64,000 bases of DNA, taken from the NCBI RefSeq assembly GCF_030811115.1, contig NZ_JAUSQK010000001.1:1178001-1242000 (forward strand), given 5' to 3'. This DNA is from Olsenella profusa DSM 13989 (GTDB taxonomy: Bacteria; Actinomycetota; Coriobacteriia; Coriobacteriales; Atopobiaceae). Made by a program: the position numbers and the translations under genes. Shown here piece after piece: positions 57,769-64,000 of the stretch. Within the stretch, counting starts at the first letter, position 1; each line of letters begins with the position of its first letter. Below the pieces are notes generated by a model, which worked only from the letters and a program-made list of their open reading frames with translations, did not search any database and was not told the DNA's origin.

Positions 57769-59991
57769 CTACAGGTGCAGCACGCGATCCTTGATCTCCT
57801 CGGTGCGTCCCTGGTTCCAGTACTGGGTCCCGATGTAGCCGCAGGTCCTGCGGGCGACGTTCATCTTGGACTGGTCGCGGTTGTGGCAGTGCGGGCACTC
57901 CCACACGAGCTTGCCATCATCCTCGGCGATCTGGATCTCGCCGTCGTAGCCGCACACCTGGCAGTAGTCGCTCTTGGTGTTGAGCTCGGCATACATGATG
58001 TTGTCGTAGATGTACTGCATGACGCGGATGACGGCCTCGAGGTTGTCCTGCATGTTGGGCACCTCGACGTAGGAGATGGCCCCGCCGGGGGAGAGGCGCT
58101 GGAACTCGGACTCGAACTTGAGCTTGGTGAAGGCGTCGATGTCCTCGCGAACGTTCACGTGGTAGCTGTTGGTGATGTAGCCGTGGTCCGTGATGCCCTT
58201 GACCACACCGAAGCGCTTCTGCAGGCAGCGCGCGAACTTGTAGGTGGTGGACTCCAGCGGCGTGCCATAGAGGGAGTAGTCGATGTTCTCGGCCGCCTTC
58301 CACTCGGCGCACCTGTCGTTCATGTGCTGCATGACGGAGAGGGCGAAGGGCGTCGCCTCCTTATCGGTGTGGCTGTGGCCCGTCATGTACTTGACGCACT
58401 CGTACAGGCCGGCATAGCCCAGGCTGATGGTGGAGTAGCCACCATAGAGGAGCCTGTCGATGATCTCGCCCTTCTTCAGGCGAGCCAGCGCACCGTACTG
58501 CCACAGGATGGGCGCGGCGTCGGATGTGGTGCCCACCAGGCGGTCATGACGGCAGCGCAGGGCCCTGTGGCAGAGCTCGAGGCGCTCGTCGAACACACGC
58601 CAGAACTCGTCCCTGTCGCCCTCGGAGGAGAGGGCCACGTCAGGCAGGTTGATGGTGACGACACCCTGGTTGAAGCGTCCGTAGTACTTGGGCTTGCCCG
58701 GCTCCCAGTTGCCGGCGTTGGCCACGTTGTCATAGCCGTTGCCGGAGCGGTCGGGCGTGAGGAAGGAGCGGCAGCCCATGCAGGTGTACACGTCGCCCTC
58801 GCCTTCGGTCTCTCCACGGGAGAGCTTGTACTCGCGCATCTTCTTCTCGGAGATGTAGTCGGGGACCATGCGCTTTGCGGTGCACTTTGCCGCGAGCTTG
58901 GTGAGGTAGAAGTACCGGTCGCCCTCGTGGGTGTTGTCCTCCTCGAGCACGTAGATGAGCTTGGGAAACGCGGGTGTGATCCAGACTCCCGCCTCGTTCT
59001 TGACGCCCTGGTAGCGCTGGCGGAGCATCTCCTCGATGCAGAGGGCGAGGTCGGCCTTCTCCTGCTCGCTCCTGGCCTCGTTGAGGTACATGAACACGGT
59101 GATGAAGGGAGCTTGGCCGTTGGTGGTCATGAGGGTGACCACCTGGTACTGGATGGTCTGGACGCCGCGGGCCACCTCGTCGCGCAGGCGCCTCTCGACG
59201 ATCCGGTCGATCTTTTCGACGGCGGGTGTGGCGCCAATGGCCTCGAGCTCGGCGTACACCTGGCGGCGGATCTTCTTGCGGCTCACGTCCACGAAGGGGG
59301 CGAGGTGCGCCAGGCTGATGGACTGGCCGCCGTACTGGCAGGAGGCCACCTGTGCGATGATCTGCGTGGCGATGTTACAGGCGGTGGAGAAGCTGTGCGG
59401 CTTCTCGATCATGGTGCCGGAGATGACGGTGCCGTTCTGCAGCATGTCCTCGAGGTTCACGAGGTCGCAGTTGTGCATGTGCTGGGCATAGTAGTCCGCA
59501 TCGTGGAAGTGGATGATGCCGGCGTCGTGGGCCTCCACCACGTCCTGCGGCAGCAGCTGGCGGCAGGCGAGGTCCTTGGAGACCTCACCGGCCATGTAGT
59601 CGCGCTGCACGGAGACCACGGTGGGGTTCTTGTTGGAGTTCTCCTGCTTGACCTCCTCGTTGTTGGACTCGATCAGCGAGAGGATCTTGTCATCCGTGGT
59701 GTTCTTCCGGCGCTTCTGGTTCTGCAGGTAGCGATAGATGATGTACTTGCGGGCCACCACGAAGCGGTCGAGGGCCATGAGCTGATCCTCGACGAGGTCC
59801 TGGACCTCCTCCACGGTGACGGTGTGGCCGGCGGAGGCGCACTCGTCCTCCACGTTGAGCGAGGCGAACCTGATCTCGCGATTGGTGAGACGATCACCCT
59901 CGGGCACCTCGGCGTTGGCGGCCTTGATGGCGTTGACGATCTTCTCGGTGTCAAACGTGACCTCTGAACCATTGCGCTTGATGATCTTCAT
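57769..59991 (-). CDS. nrdD: Anaerobic ribonucleoside-triphosphate reductase
   Basis: A 740-residue class III reductase. Residues about 1-95 are an ATP-cone (IIKRNGSEVTFDTEKIVNAI), followed by the glycyl-radical catalytic barrel (CMGCRSFLTPDRSGNGYDN; GRFNQGVVTINLPDVAL), a C-terminal zinc ribbon (YCQVCGYDG ... CPHC) and the radical site RRTCGYIGTQYWNQGR with Gly718. It reduces NTPs to dNTPs under anoxia. The ATG at 59991 is used because it is the conserved start; an ATG at 60003 is in frame. NrdR-like boxes lie upstream. Confidence 0.95.
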   Translation of the reverse strand: MKIIKRNGSEVTFDTEKIVNAIKAANAEVPEGDRLTNREIRFASLNVEDECASAGHTVTVEEVQDLVEDQLMALDRFVVARKYIIYRYLQNQKRRKNTTDDKILSLIESNNEEVKQENSNKNPTVVSVQRDYMAGEVSKDLACRQLLPQDVVEAHDAGIIHFHDADYYAQHMHNCDLVNLEDMLQNGTVISGTMIEKPHSFSTACNIATQIIAQVASCQYGGQSISLAHLAPFVDVSRKKIRRQVYAELEAIGATPAVEKIDRIVERRLRDEVARGVQTIQYQVVTLMTTNGQAPFITVFMYLNEARSEQEKADLALCIEEMLRQRYQGVKNEAGVWITPAFPKLIYVLEEDNTHEGDRYFYLTKLAAKCTAKRMVPDYISEKKMREYKLSRGETEGEGDVYTCMGCRSFLTPDRSGNGYDNVANAGNWEPGKPKYYGRFNQGVVTINLPDVALSSEGDRDEFWRVFDERLELCHRALRCRHDRLVGTTSDAAPILWQYGALARLKKGEIIDRLLYGGYSTISLGYAGLYECVKYMTGHSHTDKEATPFALSVMQHMNDRCAEWKAAENIDYSLYGTPLESTTYKFARCLQKRFGVVKGITDHGYITNSYHVNVREDIDAFTKLKFESEFQRLSPGGAISYVEVPNMQDNLEAVIRVMQYIYDNIMYAELNTKSDYCQVCGYDGEIQIAEDDGKLVWECPHCHNRDQSKMNVARRTCGYIGTQYWNQGRTEEIKDRVLHL

Positions 59992-60070
59992 TGGTGCCCC
60001 CATGGTGGTAGGTTTTGTTGTCGTGGGTGATGCTTTCCTGAAGACATACTTGACGGTGGTATCCACTATG

Positions 60071-60118
60071 ACACAATTTCTAGTGTTTTGCACGAGAATC
60101 TTCCACTAGATAATGTGT
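60071..60118 (-). promoter_or_regulatory. Pair of NrdR-box-like operators before nrdD
   Basis: Read on the minus strand, ACACATTATCTAGTGG (60118-60103) and ACACTAGAAATTGTGT (60086-60071) each resemble the NrdR box (ACACwATATATwGTGT). They are separated by exactly 16 bp, so 32 bp start to start, three helical turns, the classic NrdR spacing. They lie 80-127 bp before the nrdD start and predict NrdR repression when dATP/ATP is high. The nrdR gene is not in the window. Confidence 0.8.
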
Positions 60119-60305
60119 TTTCTCTTCGACAATTGCCACCTCCCCCTGCCCTACGTCGCTGTTTGCAAACGGCGTGTGGCAAGAGCACAGGAAACGAGAA
60201 TTTCCGGCGAGCGGTCGTCGAATGGCTACATTATGATGAGTCTATCGATATCGGGGACGCCATGCGTGTGCGGGCGTGACGTTCCCTCACAGACAAAGGA
60301 GCACC

Positions 60306-61097
60306 ATGTCCATCTGGAACACCCCGCGCCCCATCCGGGCGATCTTCTTTGACGTTGACGGAACCCTTCTCTCCTTCAAGGACCACCGCGTTCCGGAGAC
60401 GACGCTCATGGCCCTTGCAGAGCTCAAGCGCAAGGGCGTGATGTGCTTCCTGGCAACGGGGCGTCCCCCCTATCAGCTGGAGGAGATATCCATCGACAAC
60501 TTCGAGGCCTTCATCCTGTTCAACGGCCAGCTCTGCCTTACGCGCGACGAGGTCTTCTTTGACGAGTTCATGGACAAGGGAGACATCGCGGTCGTGGTGG
60601 ACCAGGTTGACCAGGGTCTCTACGAATGTCTCTTCATGGAGAAGGGGCGCTGCTATGTGAGCGGCCACAACGATGACGTGTGCGCCATCGAGGAGGCCAC
60701 CGGCCAGCACTTCCAGGAGGGCGACATCCACCAGGCGCTGCATAATGACATCTACCAGCTCAACGTCTTCCTGCATCCGGGTGAGACGGGCGTGGTGACC
60801 GATGCCACGGAGCATCTCAAGCTCACGCGCTGGTCGCCGCACTTTGTGGACGCCTTTCCACGCCATGGGGGCAAGCATGCGGCGGTGCGTCGCATGCTGA
60901 GGCGCTACGGGCTTGACGCCGACGAGGCGGCCGCCTTTGGTGACGGCGGCAACGACCTCGCGATGTTTGGCGTGGTGGGTACCTCCGTGGCCATGGGCAA
61001 CGGCAACCCCGAGGTCAAGGAGCAGGCTGACTTCGTAACGAGCGACGTCGACCACGATGGCATCTACAGCGCCTGTGTGAAGCTGGGCCTGCTGTAG
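60306..61097 (+). CDS. Cof-type HAD hydrolase
   Basis: A 263-residue HAD phosphatase with motif I IFFDVDGTLLSF, motif II CFLATGRPP, a C2 cap domain, Lys in HGGKHAAVRRML and motif IV AAFGDGGNDLAMF. This is the Cof/IIB subfamily that acts on sugar phosphates, FMN or similar metabolites. The ATG at 60306 follows AAGGAGC. Transcribed divergently from nrdD; the 314-bp gap between holds the NrdR boxes and an AT-rich segment. Confidence 0.9.
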   Translation: MSIWNTPRPIRAIFFDVDGTLLSFKDHRVPETTLMALAELKRKGVMCFLATGRPPYQLEEISIDNFEAFILFNGQLCLTRDEVFFDEFMDKGDIAVVVDQVDQGLYECLFMEKGRCYVSGHNDDVCAIEEATGQHFQEGDIHQALHNDIYQLNVFLHPGETGVVTDATEHLKLTRWSPHFVDAFPRHGGKHAAVRRMLRRYGLDADEAAAFGDGGNDLAMFGVVGTSVAMGNGNPEVKEQADFVTSDVDHDGIYSACVKLGLL

Positions 61098-61132
61098 GCT
61101 GAGATGGGTGGATGATGACGGAGGGAGCACCC

Positions 61133-61720
61133 ATGGCCATGGCATATGACGAGTTCTTGGAGCTGGCACGTGCCTCGCGCAGCTATCGCCGCTTTGACCC
61201 AGGTCGCCCCATCCCATGGGACGACCTGCTGGCGCTTGTGGCGGCCGCCCGTCTCGCCCCATCGGGCAACAACATGCAGCAGCTGCGCTTTCGCCTGGTG
61301 ACGGATGCCGATGCCGTGGCCTACTGCTGCGCGCACCATGGGTGGGCGGCACGCTACCGGGAGTGGGCGGGCCCGAAGGAGGGCGAGCGTCCCTGCGCCT
61401 ACATCGCCGTGTGCGTGCCCAGGCAGATGGTCACCACCCCCATACGCCTCGTGGACGTGGGCATCGCCGCCCAGACCCTCATGCTGGCGGCGACGGCGCG
61501 CGGCATGGGTGGCTGCATGATCAGGAGCTTCGATGCGACGATTGACGAGCGCCTGGGTCTTGACTGCCAGGGACTGGCCTGTGCGTTGCTGCTGGCGTTG
61601 GGCTACCCTGCCGAGACGGTGGAGTTGGATGATGCCCAGGGCGGCGACGTCGCCTATTGGCGCGACGGTGCCGACGTGCACCATGTGCCCAAGCTCTCCG
61701 TGAAGGAGCTCCTAGCCTAG
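61133..61720 (+). CDS. Nitroreductase family protein
   Basis: A 195-residue FMN-binding nitroreductase-fold protein: RASRSYRRFDPGRPIPWDDL, AARLAPSGNNMQQLRFRLVT, DVGIAAQTLMLAATARGMGG and LALGYPAETVELDDA. The R-S-x-R-x-F and P-S-G-N-N motifs contact FMN. The ATG at 61133 follows GGAGGGAG; earlier Met codons lack a ribosome site. It is 35 bp after the HAD gene and probably co-transcribed. Substrate unknown. Confidence 0.85.
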   Translation: MAMAYDEFLELARASRSYRRFDPGRPIPWDDLLALVAAARLAPSGNNMQQLRFRLVTDADAVAYCCAHHGWAARYREWAGPKEGERPCAYIAVCVPRQMVTTPIRLVDVGIAAQTLMLAATARGMGGCMIRSFDATIDERLGLDCQGLACALLLALGYPAETVELDDAQGGDVAYWRDGADVHHVPKLSVKELLA

Positions 61721-61741
61721 GGGTTCGCCAGGCCCCTAGGC
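61715..61741. terminator. Convergent hairpin shared by nitroreductase and GH25 genes
   Basis: GCCTAGGGG and CCCCTAGGC form a perfect 9-bp stem that overlaps the stop codons of both convergent genes (TAG at 61718-61720 and at 61736-61738). It is a likely bidirectional terminator without a U-tract. Confidence 0.7.
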
Positions 61742-62806
61742 AGCGTCCGATGTATGGGCGGTGGGATCGGGCACGGTCTGCCTGAGTGCTCCGGTGAGGT
61801 CCAGGTCGACATCCACCTTGGTGCCGATGCCGTCTATCATGCCGCTGCGTGAGTACTGCCATATGCCGAAGGCGATCTGCGAGGTGGGCGCGCTCTCGTA
61901 CTCCGCATACCAGAACCCATAGGGGGCAAGCCGCGCGAGGTCCATGCGTCCGAGATCGTACTGGTTGCCATAGACGACGGCGTTGTAGCCCCTCTCGCGG
62001 ATGCGCTCGCAGAACGCCACGGTGACGGCCGTGCGTTGATCGTTCGTGAGATCGCTCACGCGCGAGTCGTTGGTCGACTCCGGTTCCAGGTCGAAGGCGA
62101 CGGGATAGGTGAGCTGGCGGCCGCCGATGTGGTCGATGACGTAGTCGGCCTCCTCGATGGCCTCGTCCTCGGTGGTTGCCTGGGAGAAGAAGTACACGCC
62201 CAGGCTCATGCCCGCGTCGAGCACGCCGTCCATGTTCTGCTCGGCGCGTGAGTCTGCCACGATGTCAGGCGTGGTCGAGCCGCGGTAGCCCACACGCACG
62301 TAGGCAAAGTCGACCCCCATGTCATGGACGGTCGGCCAGTCTATGGCCCCCTGGAACTCCGAGACGTCCACGCCCACGCGGGAGGCGACGGTGCCATTCA
62401 CGCGGTACTCGTGGAAGTAGCCGGGATGCGAGAGCCTGCTCCAGTCATAGGGGTTTGCGAGCACGTCGTCGGGGGAGACGGCCATGGAGATGGGCGCTGG
62501 GGCGGGCGTGAGCTCCTCCTCGATGAACGTCGTGACGGGGTCGGTCGTGGCCTTGAACACGGTGAGGCGCAGCGCGAGCGCGGCTATGAGCGTCAGGGCC
62601 AGTATGATGAGCGGCCGCTTGCGCAGGCGCGGGCCCCTGCGGTGCGCACGGGCGCGCGCCTGGCGCCGCTGGCCTGTCTGAGGGGGCGCCATTGGGACGC
62701 GACGGGCGCCGCGCCTGCCGCTGCGCTTCGTGCCCGTTCGCGCGGTGGGGTGAGCCGCGCGCCGGGCGCGTGCGCCGCCGCCTCTTGCCGTCCTACGGGA
62801 GCCCAT
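61736..62806 (-). CDS. Membrane-anchored GH25 lysozyme
   Basis: A 356-residue protein with a basic Arg/Pro-rich cytoplasmic N-terminus, one membrane helix (PLIILALTLIAALALRLTVF near residue 65), an extracellular linker, and a GH25 domain with GVDVSEFQGAIDWPTV, FAYVRVGYRG, FFSQATTEDEA, VAFDLEPES (catalytic Asp/Glu pair) and FGIWQYSRSG. It resembles cell-wall remodelling lysozymes, distinct from the phage endolysin at 4.4-6.0 kb. ATG 62806 is used; a GTG at 62833 is possible. The N-terminal ~60 residues are low-complexity. Confidence 0.85.
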   Translation of the reverse strand: MGSRRTARGGGARARRAAHPTARTGTKRSGRRGARRVPMAPPQTGQRRQARARAHRRGPRLRKRPLIILALTLIAALALRLTVFKATTDPVTTFIEEELTPAPAPISMAVSPDDVLANPYDWSRLSHPGYFHEYRVNGTVASRVGVDVSEFQGAIDWPTVHDMGVDFAYVRVGYRGSTTPDIVADSRAEQNMDGVLDAGMSLGVYFFSQATTEDEAIEEADYVIDHIGGRQLTYPVAFDLEPESTNDSRVSDLTNDQRTAVTVAFCERIRERGYNAVVYGNQYDLGRMDLARLAPYGFWYAEYESAPTSQIAFGIWQYSRSGMIDGIGTKVDVDLDLTGALRQTVPDPTAHTSDAA

Positions 62807-63008
62807 CTTGGAGCTGCTGCGCCTTGCCGCCACGCTACCTGCCCGTGCGTTCGGTAACGATACGATCCATCATGCCGGCTGCGCCATGGACACATGCTTG
62901 GAGCATCTGGCAGCTGACCCGCACCAGGCGGCGGTCGCCGTCGGGCATGTCCCGCAGGCGGGACGTTGGGCCATGTCCGTGGCTGTCATGCAGGGGGGCG
63001 TCTGCCAC
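62807..63008. other. 202-bp gap before the GH25 gene
   Basis: No gene is recognised. It lies between the fumC stop and the GH25 start, both on the minus strand, so it should contain the GH25 promoter. I see no clear hexamers. Confidence 0.3.
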
Positions 63009-64000
63009 CTAGACCATCTCCTCGGGCTTGAACGCCTCGTCAAATTGCTCCCCCGTAAGATACCCTAGGGAGGTGCAGGCCGTGCGGAGGCTCGTGCCCT
63101 CGCAGTGGGCCTTCTGTGCCACCTCGGCCGTGCGCTCGTAGCCGATATGGGGGCTGAGGGCCGTCACGTTCATGAGCGAGCGATGCAGGTTGTCGTGCAT
63201 GCGCTCGCGATTGGCCTGGATGCCCTGGACGCAGTTGACGTCGAAGCTGCGGATGGCGTCCGCCAGGAGGCGGCAGCTCTGCAGGAAGTCGTAGGCGATG
63301 ACGGGCATGAACACGTTGAGCTCGAAGTTGCCTTGGCTGGCGGCGAAGCCGATGGCGGCATCGTTGCCCATCACCTGCACGGCCACCATGGTGAGGGCCT
63401 CGCACTGGGTGGGGTTCACCTTGCCGGGCATGATGGAGCTGCCCGGCTCGTTGGCGGGGATGGTGATCTCGCCCAAGCCGTTGCGCGGGCCACAGGCCAG
63501 CCAGCGCACGTCATTGGCGACCTTCATCAGGTTGGCGGCAAGCGCCTTCACCGCGCCATGGGCGAAGACGAGGGCATCCTTGCTGGTGAGGGCATGGAAC
63601 TTGTTGGGGTCGGTGCGGAAGGGCAGATCCGTGAGGTCGGCGATCCTGCGTGCCACGAGCTTGTCGAAGCCTGCGGGGGCGTTGAGCCCCGTGCCCACGG
63701 CCGTGCCGCCAAGCGCCAGGCGGTAGAGGAAGGGCAGGACGTGGACCATCTGATCGAGGGGCGTGGCCACCAGGCCGCGCCAGCCATGGATCTCCTGGCT
63801 GAAGGCGATGGGCACGGCGTCCTGCAGGTGCGTGCGCCCGCTCTTGACGACGCCCTCGTTCTCCACCTCGAGGCGCTTGAGAGTGTCCATGAGGTGTTGC
63901 GCGGGTGGGACGAGCTCGTGGGCGAGGGAGAGAGCCGCTGCCATGTTGAGGGCCGTGGGGAAGGTGTCGTTGGAGCTCTGGCTGCAGTTGACGTGGTCGT
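63009..64000 (-). CDS. fumC: Class II fumarate hydratase, 5' end beyond the window
   Basis: The C-terminal ~330 residues of a fumarase C-type lyase. In reading order they carry [20 protein letters not shown] (the S-S-N-D-T active-site strand), [16 protein letters not shown], the fumarate-lyase signature [16 protein letters not shown] and a C-terminal [17 protein letters not shown]. The frame stays open to base 64000, so the first ~130 residues lie outside. It hydrates fumarate to malate, usually as part of a reductive branch in these anaerobes. Aspartate ammonia-lyase is the main alternative; the ending and the signature favour fumarase. Confidence 0.85.
   Translation of the reverse strand, partial: DHVNCSQSSNDTFPTALNMAAALSLAHELVPPAQHLMDTLKRLEVENEGVVKSGRTHLQDAVPIAFSQEIHGWRGLVATPLDQMVHVLPFLYRLALGGTAVGTGLNAPAGFDKLVARRIADLTDLPFRTDPNKFHALTSKDALVFAHGAVKALAANLMKVANDVRWLACGPRNGLGEITIPANEPGSSIMPGKVNPTQCEALTMVAVQVMGNDAAIGFAASQGNFELNVFMPVIAYDFLQSCRLLADAIRSFDVNCVQGIQANRERMHDNLHRSLMNVTALSPHIGYERTAEVAQKAHCEGTSLRTACTSLGYLTGEQFDEAFKPEEMV

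Overview
This 64 kb window is GC-rich DNA with short intergenic gaps, frequent ATGA/GTGA stop-start overlaps and GGAGG-type ribosome sites. Its gene content (anaerobic nrdDG, Cof-type HADs, GH25 lysozyme, allantoin fermentation, PTS-driven sugar use, MptD-type S component) fits a gut or rumen anaerobe of the Coriobacteriia, most likely an Olsenella/Atopobiaceae-like actinobacterium. The taxonomic call is inference; no rRNA or tRNA gene was recognised here.

1-22 kb is an accessory region full of broken genes. It holds a GNAT gene with an in-frame amber codon, two AbiEii-type toxin remnants, a type II toxin-antitoxin pair whose toxin C-terminus is frameshifted, and a partial prophage (4.2-15.1 kb). 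The prophage has lysis genes, tail fibre/baseplate, Dit, small connector genes, major capsid and an amber-interrupted scaffold, but no integrase, terminase, portal, tail-tube or tape-measure gene. An EcsC-family gene with its own start signals lies against the phage transcription. Then follow a DUF6998-like gene, a truncated mcrC, an AAA/DUF4143 ATPase behind a perfect 17-bp inverted repeat, an IS30-like remnant, a frameshifted Phd/YefM antitoxin, an AT-richer XRE regulator, a SemiSWEET, and a decayed SirTM/macrodomain ADP-ribosylation pair.

22-30 kb carries a DMT exporter, an ECF sigma factor-membrane protein-ABC ATPase-ABC permease operon (permease interrupted by TAG), a YjdF protein with a long leader, an MptD-family S component and a TetR regulator.

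30-47 kb is a nearly complete anaerobic allantoin pathway: PucR-type regulator with alpha/beta hydrolase, 2-hydroxyacid dehydrogenase, nitroreductase, then allC, an NCS1 permease, allB, an MFS transporter, allE, a natural fusion of FdrA (AllF) with YlbE/DUF1116 (AllG), allH (DUF2877), carbamate kinase and allD. Together these would take allantoin to ureidoglycolate, oxalurate, then oxamate plus carbamoyl phosphate, and recover ATP. Palindromes with TTATC/GATAA half sites lie before the regulator and before allE.

47-54 kb contains a broken beta-glucoside PTS and GH1 gene, then a LacI-EIIBC-GatZ-EIIA sugar cassette bracketed by two direct copies of a ~165-bp repeat built of nested inverted GGGAGTCGT units.

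54-64 kb is ordinary: OPT transporter, type III pantothenate kinase, nrdG and nrdD (with a pair of NrdR-like boxes before nrdD), a HAD phosphatase, a nitroreductase, a membrane-anchored GH25 lysozyme, and fumC running off the right edge.
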